Shown here: positions 33,250 to 42,451 of the stretch, piece after piece | Layout: every line of letters begins with the position of its first letter | How positions within the stretch are numbered: position 1 is the first letter of the stretch | Source of the DNA: Hymenobacter gummosus | Lineage (GTDB): Bacteria; Bacteroidota; Bacteroidia; Cytophagales; Hymenobacteraceae | Direction: 5' to 3' | Assembly (NCBI RefSeq): GCF_003970915.1 | Contig: NZ_RXOF01000011.1 | Coordinates: 62,001-126,000, forward strand | DNA: 64,000 bases | Position numbers and translations under genes: made by a program | Notes under the pieces: generated by a model | What the model saw: the letters and a program-made list of their open reading frames with translations, nothing else | Database searches by the model: none | What the model was told of the DNA's origin: nothing

Positions 33250-35511
33250 ATGAAAAAACCCCTACTCCTTTGGGTAGGCCTGCTCGGGCTATGCCCCGTC
33301 GTGCAGGCCCAAACCACGCCTACGGCCGCCCGCGTGGCCCCCATGGCCAGCACCCCCTACGCCGCCGATTTTGCCGAAGCCTACCGCCGCTACCCCGTTA
33401 TTCCGCGCGGGGTGTTGGAGGCCGTGGCCTTTACCCAGACGCACATCCGCCACATCCAACCCACGGAGCCGGCCAGCTGCACCGGCATGCCCCTGCCCGT
33501 GGGCGTGATGGGCCTGGTGGCCGACGGCAAGGGCTACTTCCGCGAAAACCTGCGCACGGTGGCCCGCCTGGCCGAAGTCAGCGAGGAGCAAATCAAAACC
33601 GACCCGCGCAGCCACATCCTGGCCTACGCGGCCGCCTACGCCCGCCTGGCCGCCGAGCAGCGCCTGACGGCCGCCAACCCCGCCGAGCACCGCGCCGTGC
33701 TGGTGGCGCTGAGCGAGTTGCCGCTGGCCGCCGACGCCGTCAACACCTTCGCCCTCGACGCCCACCTGTACGGGGTACTGAGCTTCCTGACGCGGCCCGA
33801 AAACCAGCTGCAGTACCATTTCCCGAACTACCAGCTCGACTTACCAGCCTTTTTTGGGGCGGGCAACTACCGCGTGCTCAGCGCCGGCCACACCGAGGTG
33901 TCGGGCCGCGGGGTGCAGGGCGGCGGACAGGTGTTCGACCCGAGCAGCTCCACCTACTCGGTGGTCACGTCGGCCGACTACGGGCCGGCGCTGACCAATA
34001 TGACCACCTGCAACTACAGCTCCCGCTCGGGCGTGGCCGTCACGCACTACGCCATTCACACGGTGCAGGGCACCTACGCGGGCTGCATCTCGTGGTTTAA
34101 GAACTGCTCCGCCAGCGTGTCGGCGCACTACGTGGTGCGCTCGAGCGACGGGCAGGTGACGCAGATGGTGGCCGAAAGCAATAAGGCCTGGCACATCGGC
34201 TCCGAAAACCCCTACACCATCGGCACCGAGCACGAGGGCTACGTGGACGACGCCTCGTGGTACACCACGGCCATGTACAGCAGCTCGGCCGCCCTGGCCC
34301 GCGACATCGTGGGCAGCGGCTACGGCATCAGCGGGCTGCGCACTTTCTACGGGGCGGCCACCACGGGCACCTTCAGCACCGGCGGCTGCGTCAAGATCAA
34401 AGGCCACCAGCACTACCCCAACCAGACCCACACCGACCCGGGCGTGAACTGGAACTGGGAGTACTTCTACAAGCTGGTGAACAACGCCCCGACGGTAACC
34501 ACGCTCAGCGCCGCCTCGGGCACAGTGTACGACTCGGGCGGGGCCAGCGGCAACTACGGCGACGACGTGCGCCAGTGCCAGCTCATTGCCCCCACCGGCG
34601 CCAGCAGCGTCTCGCTCACGTTCAGCGCCTTCGACCTGGAAAGCAACTACGACCACCTGCTGGTGTACAACGGGGCCAACAACCAAGCCCCGCTGATCGG
34701 CAAGTACTCGGGCACTGCGAATCCGGGCACGCTCACGGCCTCCTCGGGCAAGATGTTCCTGGAGCTGCGTAGTGACTGCGCCACCACCCGCCCGGGCTTC
34801 GCGGCCTCCTGGACCTCCAACGGCGGCTCTACCACCTCCTGCCCCACCGACAGCTACGAAAGCAACGGCACGCTGGCTACGGGCGCAGCCATCGGCGTGA
34901 ACGTGAACAACTCGGCCTACATCTGCCCGGCCGGCGACGTGGACTGGTATAAGTTCACCAGCTCCTCGACCAACAACAATATCAAAGTCACGCTCACCAA
35001 CCTGCCCTTCGACTACGAGCTGGAGCTGTATAATGCTAGCGGCACGCTGCTGTATTCCTCCACCAACTCGGGCACCACGGCCGAAACCATCACCTACAAC
35101 GGTGCCCCGGCCGCCGCTTACTACGTGAAAGTGTACGGCTACAACGGCGCCACCAGCAACGCCACCGCCTACACCCTGCGCGTGTCGACGCAGTCGGTGG
35201 CCTGGCGGGCCGCTGCTACCGGCGAAACCCTGGCGCTCAGCTCCCCCACGCTCGATCAGCCGGTCGTGACCATCACCAACCCGGTGGAGCCCGGTGCCAC
35301 GGCCCAGCTGCTGGTGACGAACTACGAAGGCCCGGCCAGCATCGTGCTGCGCGACGCCCACGGCCAGCCGGTAGACGCCGGTACGCAAGTGGATATCCGG
35401 GCCGAGCAGCCGGTGCGCTTCCCCTTGCCCACCACCCTGCGCCGGGGCGTGTACGTGGCGGCCGTGCAGCTGCGGGGCCGCGTGGAGTACGTGAAGCTGC
35501 TGGTGCAGTAG
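33250..35511 (+). CDS. Secreted N-acetylmuramoyl-L-alanine amidase with CUB-like and PPC domains and T9SS tail
   Basis: A 753-residue exported multidomain protein. Signal peptide (MKKPLLLWVGLLGLCPVVQAQ), helical N-region (about 40-200), Amidase_2 domain (about 245-405) with zinc-ligand segments HYAIHTVQGTYAG, IGTEHEGYV and HTDPGVNWNWEYF. Then a CUB-like domain (about 425-525; SGNYGDDVRQCQLIAP, ESNYDHLLVYNG), a pre-peptidase C-terminal domain (about 535-650; DSYESNG, GDVDWYKF, YYVKVYGYNG) and a C-terminal sorting-like domain (about 665-753, ending VEYVKLLVQ). It probably cleaves cell-wall peptides outside the cell, perhaps of competitors or in remodelling. Confidence 0.88.
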   Translation: MKKPLLLWVGLLGLCPVVQAQTTPTAARVAPMASTPYAADFAEAYRRYPVIPRGVLEAVAFTQTHIRHIQPTEPASCTGMPLPVGVMGLVADGKGYFRENLRTVARLAEVSEEQIKTDPRSHILAYAAAYARLAAEQRLTAANPAEHRAVLVALSELPLAADAVNTFALDAHLYGVLSFLTRPENQLQYHFPNYQLDLPAFFGAGNYRVLSAGHTEVSGRGVQGGGQVFDPSSSTYSVVTSADYGPALTNMTTCNYSSRSGVAVTHYAIHTVQGTYAGCISWFKNCSASVSAHYVVRSSDGQVTQMVAESNKAWHIGSENPYTIGTEHEGYVDDASWYTTAMYSSSAALARDIVGSGYGISGLRTFYGAATTGTFSTGGCVKIKGHQHYPNQTHTDPGVNWNWEYFYKLVNNAPTVTTLSAASGTVYDSGGASGNYGDDVRQCQLIAPTGASSVSLTFSAFDLESNYDHLLVYNGANNQAPLIGKYSGTANPGTLTASSGKMFLELRSDCATTRPGFAASWTSNGGSTTSCPTDSYESNGTLATGAAIGVNVNNSAYICPAGDVDWYKFTSSSTNNNIKVTLTNLPFDYELELYNASGTLLYSSTNSGTTAETITYNGAPAAAYYVKVYGYNGATSNATAYTLRVSTQSVAWRAAATGETLALSSPTLDQPVVTITNPVEPGATAQLLVTNYEGPASIVLRDAHGQPVDAGTQVDIRAEQPVRFPLPTTLRRGVYVAAVQLRGRVEYVKLLVQ

Positions 35512-35533
35512 CCGCGCCCCTTGCTGACCCTAA

Positions 35534-35569
35534 AAACGCCTGTCCGGACTCCGGGCAGGCGTTTGTTTT
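35534..35569 (+). terminator. Rho-independent terminator
   Basis: AAACGCCTGTCCGG (35534-35547) pairs with CCGGGCAGGCGTTT (35551-35564) with one G-U pair, then GTTTTG. Confidence 0.85.
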
Positions 35570-35641
35570 GGCTGCCTAGGCTGATTTCAGGTACTCCGAC
35601 CAGCCCGGCAAGGCGCTGGCGAAAAGAAACCAGCCCCGCAC

Positions 35642-35687
35642 TTGCGTAGTCGAATGACTACATATATATTTGTAGCCACATGACTAC
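35642..35687 (+). promoter_or_regulatory. Promoter with two palindromic ArsR-type operators
   Basis: TTG (35642-35644), 20 bases, TATATTTG (35665-35672) match the Bacteroidota promoter exactly. Two operators overlap it: GTAGTC-GAAT-GACTAC (35646-35661) in the spacer and GTAGCC-ACAT-GACTAC (35672-35687) straight after the -7 box, 26 bp apart. Binding of the ArsR protein encoded at 35691 would block RNA polymerase. Confidence 0.85.
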
Positions 35688-35690
35688 ACG

Positions 35691-36020
35691 ATGAATCTAC
35701 GCCGCGACGTTTTCCAGGCCCTAGCCGACCCCACGCGCCGGGCCATCCTGTTGCTGGTAGCCTCCCAGGCCATGACGGCGGGGGCCATAGCCGCCAACTT
35801 CGACACGGCCCGGCCCACCGTCTCGAAGCACCTGCAGATTCTGACGGAGTGCGAGCTGCTGCGGCAGGAGCAGAACGGCCGGGAAATCCACTACCACCTG
35901 AACCCCGGCAAAATGAAGGAAATAGCCGATTTCATCGAGCCCTTCCGCGCCATGTGGGAGGAGCGGTTCAACAAGCTGGAAAGCCTCATGCAAGCCTACC
36001 AAGCCCCGAAAGCAAGCTGA
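35691..36020 (+). CDS. ArsR-family winged-helix repressor
   Basis: A 109-residue regulator: [44 protein letters not shown] (recognition helix), [30 protein letters not shown] (wing). No metal-binding CxC motif, so a non-metal ArsR of the group that accompanies SRPBCC/AHSA1 genes. It heads a four-gene operon and very probably represses itself through the two palindromes directly upstream. Confidence 0.9.
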   Translation: MNLRRDVFQALADPTRRAILLLVASQAMTAGAIAANFDTARPTVSKHLQILTECELLRQEQNGREIHYHLNPGKMKEIADFIEPFRAMWEERFNKLESLMQAYQAPKAS

Positions 36021-36022
36021 TT

Positions 36023-36490
36023 ATGGAACGCAAAACCAACGTGGAGGCCGTAGCAGGCACCCAGAACCTGCTCATCACCCGCGAGTTTGACCTGCCCGTG
36101 GCGCTGCTGTTTCGGGCCTACACCGAGCCTGCCCTCATTGAGCAGTGGATGGGCACCCGGGTACTCAAGCTGGAAAACCGGGCGCACGGCAGCTGGCAGT
36201 ACGAAACGGCCGACGCGCAGGGCCAGGTGGTCTTCCGGGCGGGCGGGGTCATCCACGACTTCCAGCCCGGCCACCAAATCACCCGTACGTTTGAGATGGA
36301 GCACGCCCCGTTCAGCCTGCAGCTGGAGTTACTGGAGTTCGAGCCGCTGAGCGAGGACCGCAGCCGCCTGCGCATCTGCTCGGTGTTCCGCTCCGTGGCC
36401 GACCGGGACCAGATGCTGCGGCTGCCCTTTGCCCGGGGCCTGGGCATGGCCCACAACCGGCTACAGGCGCTGATGACCACCTTCGCCTAG
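36023..36490 (+). CDS. SRPBCC (AHSA1-like) protein
   Basis: A 155-residue member of the START/Bet v1-like SRPBCC fold: LLITREFDLPVALLFRAYTEPALIEQWMG, then HGSWQYETADAQGQVVFRAGGVIHDFQPGHQI and a C-terminal helix (MAHNRLQALMTTFA). These proteins bind hydrophobic ligands; in ArsR-linked operons the ligand is unknown. It begins 2 bases after the ArsR stop codon. A start at 36023 is supported by both spacing and homology; an upstream overlapping extension is not. Confidence 0.85.
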   Translation: MERKTNVEAVAGTQNLLITREFDLPVALLFRAYTEPALIEQWMGTRVLKLENRAHGSWQYETADAQGQVVFRAGGVIHDFQPGHQITRTFEMEHAPFSLQLELLEFEPLSEDRSRLRICSVFRSVADRDQMLRLPFARGLGMAHNRLQALMTTFA

Positions 36491-36496
36491 CGCACC

Positions 36497-36880
36497 GTGC
36501 AGAAGCGCAATACCGCTATCTACTGGGTGGCCACCGCCTGGCTGGCCCTGGGTATGCTGTCGACCGGGCTGGTGCAGCTGCTGCACCTGGCGCAGGAAGA
36601 CGACTTTGCCACTGCCCTGGGCTACCCGGTCTACTTTCTCACCCTGCTCGGGGCCTGGAAAATCCTGGGCGTGGCGGCCCTGCTGCTGCCCCGCTGGCCG
36701 CGGCTGAAGGAGTGGGCCTACGCGGGGTTCTTCTTCACCACGACGGGCGCCATCTTCTCGCACCTGGCCGCGCACGCGCCGGTAACCGCCGCGTTGCCCG
36801 CCCTGCTGCTGCTGGCCCTGACCGTTGCCTCGTGGTACTTCCGCCCCGCCAGCCGGCGGCTGCTCCCCCTTACCCAATAA
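36497..36880 (+). CDS. DoxX-like membrane protein
   Basis: A 127-residue protein with four hydrophobic helices and the DoxX-family pattern TAWLALGMLSTGLVQLLHL, LGYPVYFLTLLGAWKILGVAALLLPRWPRLKEWAYAGFFFTTTGAIFSHL. GTG start. DoxX-like proteins sit in the cytoplasmic membrane and are linked to thiol or redox stress. Third gene of the ArsR operon, 6 bases after the SRPBCC gene. Confidence 0.85.
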   Translation: MQKRNTAIYWVATAWLALGMLSTGLVQLLHLAQEDDFATALGYPVYFLTLLGAWKILGVAALLLPRWPRLKEWAYAGFFFTTTGAIFSHLAAHAPVTAALPALLLLALTVASWYFRPASRRLLPLTQ

Positions 36881-36890
36881 CACTTGCCCC

Positions 36891-37511
36891 ATGAACCCTC
36901 AGGTTGACGCTTACCTGGCCCAAGGCTGCGGCCGCTGCCCGCTCGGCGGCACCCCCGATTGCACCGTGCTGAAATGGCAGCCGGGCCTGCAAGCCCTGCG
37001 CCGCCTCGTGCTCGACTGCGGCCTGACGGAAGAGCTGAAGTGGGGCGTGCCCTGCTACACCTTTCAGGGCCAGAACGTGGTGCTGATTCACGCCTTCAAG
37101 GACTATTGCGCGCTGAATTTTTTCAAGGGCGCCCTGCTCAGCGACGAACACGGCCTGCTGACCCAGCAGACGGCCAACGTGCAGGGCGGCCGGCAGATTC
37201 GCTTTACCAGCGCGGCGCAAATAGCCGCGCTGGAGCCGGTGCTGAAAGCCTACCTTTTTGAGGCCATCGAGGTCGAAAAAGCCGGACTGAAAGTCGCCTA
37301 CAAGCCGACCACGGAGTTTGCTATGCCGGAGGAGCTGCGGCAGAAGCTGCAGGAAACGCCGGCGCTGCAGGCGGCTTTTCAGGCCCTCACGCCGGGCCGG
37401 CAGCGCGGCTACCTGCTGTATTTCGCGGCGGCCAAGCAGGCCAAAACCCGTACGGCCCGCATCGAGAAATACGCGCCGCTGATTCTGGCCGGCAAGGGGC
37501 TGCACGACTAA
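36891..37511 (+). CDS. YdeI/DUF1801-type protein
   Basis: A 206-residue cytoplasmic protein. N-terminal DUF1801-like part (LRRLVLDCGLTEELKWGVPCYTFQGQNVVLIHAFKDYCALNFFKGALL) and a C-terminal OmdA/YdeI tail (PALQAAFQALTPGRQRGYLLYFAAAKQAKTRTARIEKY). Five cysteines near the N-terminus (CGRC, C, C, C) are unusual. Last gene of the ArsR-SRPBCC-DoxX operon, a frequent grouping in Bacteroidota with unknown joint task. Confidence 0.82.
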   Translation: MNPQVDAYLAQGCGRCPLGGTPDCTVLKWQPGLQALRRLVLDCGLTEELKWGVPCYTFQGQNVVLIHAFKDYCALNFFKGALLSDEHGLLTQQTANVQGGRQIRFTSAAQIAALEPVLKAYLFEAIEVEKAGLKVAYKPTTEFAMPEELRQKLQETPALQAAFQALTPGRQRGYLLYFAAAKQAKTRTARIEKYAPLILAGKGLHD

Positions 37512-37534
37512 GCCGCAGCGCGGTTGAAAAAGGC

Positions 37535-37651
37535 GGTCATGCCGAGCCCCGTGAGACATCTTGCGTGCTGACGTGCGGGAGCAAACCCGTTGTGCAACGA
37601 GGAAGACTGTATTCGAGCGAAATGTCTCGCGGGGCTCGACATGACGGGCTG
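37535..37651. repeat. GTCATGTCGAG-family palindromic element, copy 2
   Basis: Left part GTCATGCCGAGCCCCGTGAG...CATCTTGCGTGCTGAC, right part ATGTCTCGCGGGGCTCGACATGACGGGC. The arms pair imperfectly and match the element at 9701-9844; interior sequence differs. It fills the spacer between the YdeI gene and rtcB. Confidence 0.8.
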
Positions 37652-37705
37652 ACATCGGTATTGAGGATTTATCCGAACTTGGGGCCTCTTCCCATTCCCG
37701 TTTTT

Positions 37706-39109
<1,404 letters not shown>

Positions 39110-39134
39110 TCTTTCGCCCCACCCTGATTATCAG

Positions 39135-39180
39135 CCGGCCGGTGGCGTCCCGCGCTTGCGGGACGCCACCGGCCGGTTTG
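39135..39180 (+). terminator. Strong hairpin terminator after rtcB
   Basis: A perfect 19-bp stem, 39135-39153 with 39158-39176 (core GGTGGCGTCCCGC), 4-base loop, followed by TTT. Confidence 0.85.
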
Positions 39181-39312
39181 CGTTCGGCCCCGGAAACGAA
39201 CTTTGCTGGTGTCGGCAGCGGCATTAATGCCCCGTTAAATGCAGCATTGCCGCTGGACGGGGCGCCGAATGGGCATTATTTTAGCGCTGATTCCCGCTAA
39301 AAGCTATTTCCG

Positions 39313-40440
39313 ATGAACGCATACCGCTACTCACTTCCCCTGCTGCTGGGCACTGCGCTGCTGACCGGTGCCTGCACCAAAGAAAAAATCGTCGTGAAGG
39401 AGGTCCGGCTCCGGCATTCCTGGACCCAGGACACGCTGCTCACGGGCTACAACAAGATCCTGCTGACCGCGCAGCGCGTGAACGACTCCCTGCTGGTGGT
39501 GGGCAACAACAGCACCCTGTGGTACGTCAGGCCCTACAACCTGAAGCCGCCGATTACGGGCGCGTACTTCAACCTCAGCCCCAGCTACGGCTCCCTGGTT
39601 CAGCCTTCGCTGGGCCCCCAGGTCAGCGTGGCGGTGTCGGGGCCCAATACCCTGCAGGTGTTTGCCACCCGGGCGCCCGTTTCCAACATGGCCAGCTTCA
39701 CCTTCCGGCCCACCTACAGCACTTCCACCAACACGAACAAGGCTTTTCCGCTGCCCATCAGCGGCAACGGCGGCTACGCGGTGGTGGACGGGCGCTACGT
39801 GCTGGCCCCCACCGAAAACAGCCAGAGCGAAATCCGCTGCACCATTCTGCGCGTGGGGCCGCGCTACGGCCACCCGCCCGGCGCCCACACGCTGGAGCTG
39901 AAAGCCACCCGCCCGGTTACGCTCACGCCCGCGCCCAGCACGATAGGTTTTTCCAACTCCGCCTACTTCTCGGCCGCCTACTTCCACAAGTTCTTTATCG
40001 GCATAAGCGGGCAGTTTTACCGGGTCGACACGCTGGGCCGGGTCAAGGAGTTTGGCTACGGACCGGTGGCCGGGCCCAGCGGCTTCGTCGCGCAGATGTT
40101 TGTGCTGCGCAACCGCCTGTTTGCCCTCAGCGGCCCGCGCCTGTACGTATCCCTCGACCAGGGCGAAACCTGGAACCTGTACGCCGATTTTTCGGGCGGG
40201 CAGCAGGCCCTGGCTACCTACCACGCCGTGGGCGACGCGTTGTACGCCTCGTTCCAGTCGCAGCTGTGGCGGGTGCGCGTGCTCGACGGCCGCATGGAGT
40301 TTATCGAGCTGGACAACGACGGGCTGCAGACCAGCCAGATTACCTCCGTCAACAAGTGCGGGCCGTACGCCTTTATCACCACGCTCTCGGGCCTGTACTA
40401 CCGCGACACGACCAGCCTGAACACCCCTCGCAAGCAGTAA
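39313..40440 (+). CDS. Lipoprotein, probable beta-propeller
   Basis: A 375-residue lipoprotein: MNAYRYSLPLLLGTALLTGAC, cysteine at 21. The mature protein consists of repeated short strand motifs such as DSLLVVGNNSTLWYV, SGPRLYVSLDQGETWNLYADF and GDALYASFQSQLWRV; the DQGETW resembles an Asp-box of sialidase-type propellers. Probably an outer-membrane-anchored propeller of unknown ligand. It ends in a hairpin shared with a small minus-strand gene. Confidence 0.7.
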   Translation: MNAYRYSLPLLLGTALLTGACTKEKIVVKEVRLRHSWTQDTLLTGYNKILLTAQRVNDSLLVVGNNSTLWYVRPYNLKPPITGAYFNLSPSYGSLVQPSLGPQVSVAVSGPNTLQVFATRAPVSNMASFTFRPTYSTSTNTNKAFPLPISGNGGYAVVDGRYVLAPTENSQSEIRCTILRVGPRYGHPPGAHTLELKATRPVTLTPAPSTIGFSNSAYFSAAYFHKFFIGISGQFYRVDTLGRVKEFGYGPVAGPSGFVAQMFVLRNRLFALSGPRLYVSLDQGETWNLYADFSGGQQALATYHAVGDALYASFQSQLWRVRVLDGRMEFIELDNDGLQTSQITSVNKCGPYAFITTLSGLYYRDTTSLNTPRKQ

Positions 40441-40468
40441 AGCTGGCTGGTTTGCGCCGACCTGAACC

Positions 40469-40499
40469 AAGCGCGCCGCCCGGTTGGGGCGGCGCGCTT
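40469..40499. terminator. Hairpin between convergent genes
   Basis: AAGCGCGCCGCCC (40469-40481) pairs with GGGCGGCGCGCTT (40487-40499) around a 5-base loop. No T-run. Confidence 0.65.
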
Positions 40500-40516
40500 G
40501 TCGTTACGGGCAGCTA

Positions 40517-40723
40517 TCAGAAAATCGAGCCGTAGGCCTGCCAGCCAGCGCACCAGCCGAAGAAGTTGCGCAGGCGCTCGGCCTTGGCTTCTTTCTTCAG
40601 GCGCTTGCGGCGGCGCTTCTCCTCCTTGCTCGGCCCGGCCGCGGCGGCGGGCGGCGTAGCCCAGTGCAGGCGGAAAACGACTTTGCGGACCGAGGCGAAC
40701 GGGCTGGGCGGGGCGGTGTACAT
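40517..40723 (-). CDS. Small basic protein, 68 residues
   Basis: Starts MYTAPPSPFASVRKVVFRLHW and contains a highly basic stretch KEEKRRRKRLKKEAKAERLRNFF followed by GWCAGWQAYGSIF. It is supported by the convergent hairpin at 40469-40499 and by opposite orientation to its neighbours; a small RNA- or ribosome-associated protein is conceivable but not shown. It may be spurious. Confidence 0.4.
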   Translation of the reverse strand: MYTAPPSPFASVRKVVFRLHWATPPAAAAGPSKEEKRRRKRLKKEAKAERLRNFFGWCAGWQAYGSIF

Positions 40724-40871
40724 GGCCGGGCGGGAAGTTAGGGTGGGAGAAGATGCACGTCAGGGAAGATACGTTTTTGGCGGCTCCGGGGCAAGGTCGA
40801 CCGCGCCATTTGTTACTTCGCGCCCCGCCGCTGCGTATGGATGCGCATCCCGGCTTTCTTTCTCCGCCCTC

Positions 40872-41984
40872 ATGCCCGCTACCGCCCCCGACTCCCTGCT
40901 GCTCAACGGCCGCCGCTACCGCTACGCCGACATCCAACAGTACCCCGCCCACGCCGGCGGCGACATCAACGGCTACGAGGCCCGCGTGCTCGACTTCTGC
41001 CGGCAGTGGCTCAACGGCGTGCAGGAGTTCGTGCTGACCACCTCGGGCTCGACGGGCACACCCCAGCCCATTACGCTGCGCCGCAGCCAACTAGTGGCCA
41101 GCGCCCAGCGCACCATGAGCCACCTGGGCCTGGGCCTGGGCCAGCACATGCTCGTGTGCCTGAACTGCGAGTTTATCGGCGGGCTAATGATGCTGGTGCG
41201 CGCCTTCGAGCACGGCCTGCACCTGACCATCACCGAGCCAGTGAGTGACCCGTTTGCCCGCGTGCCCGCCGACGCCGCCTTTGACTTTGCCTCCTTCGTG
41301 CCGCTGCAGCTGCGCGCGGTGCTGGCCGGCGGCCACGCCGCGCGCCTGGAGCCGATGAAGGCCATTCTCATCGGCGGGGCGGCGGTCGACCATTCCCTCA
41401 GCCAGCTGGCCGGGGCGCTGACGGTGCCGCTCTACCACACCTACGGCATGACGGAAACCTGCTCCCACATTGCCCTGCGCCGCCTCAACGGCCCCGAGGC
41501 CTCGCCTTACTACCGCGTGCTGCCCGGCCTGCACGTGGAGCAGGATGAGCGCGGCTGCCTGGCCATCCGCGGCGACGTGACCAGCCAGGAGCTGGTGCAG
41601 ACCAACGACCTGGTGCGCTTCGCGGAACACGACCACCACCTGTTTGAGTGGCTGGGCCGGGCCGATTTCGTCATCAACTCCGGGGGCGTGAAAGTGCCGG
41701 CCGAAAAGGTGGAGCAGGTGCTGGAAGTGACCCTGGCCGAGCTGGGCCACGCGGGCCGCCGCGCCCTCGTCACCGGCCGCCCCGACCAGCGGCTGGGCCA
41801 GCAGGTCACGGCCGTTATCGAGGGCGCGCCGCTGAGCGCAGCCGACTGGCAGGCCGTGCTGGCGCTGCTCGGCCAGCGCCTGGGCCGCTACGAGCTGCCG
41901 CGGGCCGTGCACTACGCCGGGCAGTTTGCCCAGACGGCCAGCGGCAAGCTGGACCGCCGCGCCACGCTGGCGATGATTGAATGA
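40872..41984 (+). CDS. menE: o-Succinylbenzoate-CoA ligase
   Basis: A 370-residue AMP-forming acyl-CoA ligase, shorter than typical members (about 450-500) as is usual for the compact Bacteroidota MenE. P-loop TTSGSTGTPQPITLRRSQ (56-73), HTYGMTETCSHIALRR, DLVRF and FEWLGRADFVINSGGVKV, and the C-terminal catalytic lysine in QTASGKLDRRATL. It activates o-succinylbenzoate with ATP and CoA, the step before MenB. Start at 40872 by homology; the open frame upstream covers the small minus gene. The last codons and the stop lie within the ATGATTGA repeat. Confidence 0.9.
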   Translation: MPATAPDSLLLNGRRYRYADIQQYPAHAGGDINGYEARVLDFCRQWLNGVQEFVLTTSGSTGTPQPITLRRSQLVASAQRTMSHLGLGLGQHMLVCLNCEFIGGLMMLVRAFEHGLHLTITEPVSDPFARVPADAAFDFASFVPLQLRAVLAGGHAARLEPMKAILIGGAAVDHSLSQLAGALTVPLYHTYGMTETCSHIALRRLNGPEASPYYRVLPGLHVEQDERGCLAIRGDVTSQELVQTNDLVRFAEHDHHLFEWLGRADFVINSGGVKVPAEKVEQVLEVTLAELGHAGRRALVTGRPDQRLGQQVTAVIEGAPLSAADWQAVLALLGQRLGRYELPRAVHYAGQFAQTASGKLDRRATLAMIE

Positions 41985-42033
41985 TTGAATGATTGAATGA
42001 TTGAATGATTGAATGATTGAATGATTGAATGAT
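41973..42033. repeat. 8-bp tandem repeat (ATGATTGA)7 spanning the menE stop codon
   Basis: Seven exact ATGATTGA units (41973-42028) then a broken one. The menE stop TGA (41982-41984) is inside unit 2. Eight is not a multiple of three, so gain or loss of units only changes sequence after the stop. The word recurs inverted at the right end of the 1618-1779 spacer. Confidence 0.9.
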
Positions 42034-42086
42034 AAGGCGTACTGCCCGGCCCGGGGCGGGTTGCGGCTTGGGCGGTTTTTTTCGGG

Positions 42087-42287
42087 CCCACAGCCGCGGA
42101 GCGGCGCTATGTTGGTAGCAACGGTGCCTCCCGGAACGACCCGAGCTGCAGCGCAGCGGCATGGCCTTGCTGATGTTGAACGGAGTTGTCGTTCACGCGG
42201 CTCCGGTGCCATGCCGCTGCGCTGCAGCTCAATCCGTCTCCACATGCCGTCCGGGCTACCGACATGGCGCCGCGCTGCGGCTGTGGG
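42087..42287. repeat. About 200-bp nested-stem element, copy B
   Basis: Outer stem CCCACAGCCGCGGAGCGGCG (from 42087) with CGCGCTGCGGCTGTGGG (to 42287); inner stem GAGCTGCAGCGCAGCGGCAT (42143-42162) with its complement at about 42211-42230. Conserved between copies are GCTATGTTGGTAGC, TTGCTGATGTTGAAC and GTTGTCGTTCACGC. It lies in the 467-base gap between menE and the peptidase gene; 42288-42451 contains nothing else I recognise. Confidence 0.85.
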
Positions 42288-42451
42288 TGTTGCACCTTGC
42301 GGCTGTTTGCGCCTATTCTTTCACCGGCGCCCGTTGCCTGTTCTCTCACCTGCGCCTACTCCCTGCCTTATTCCCCGCGGAGCCTTATTGTTCTGCCGGC
42401 GCGAATGTGTTGTTTTGTAGCTGATCATCTTTCGCGTTTTTCTCTCCACCG

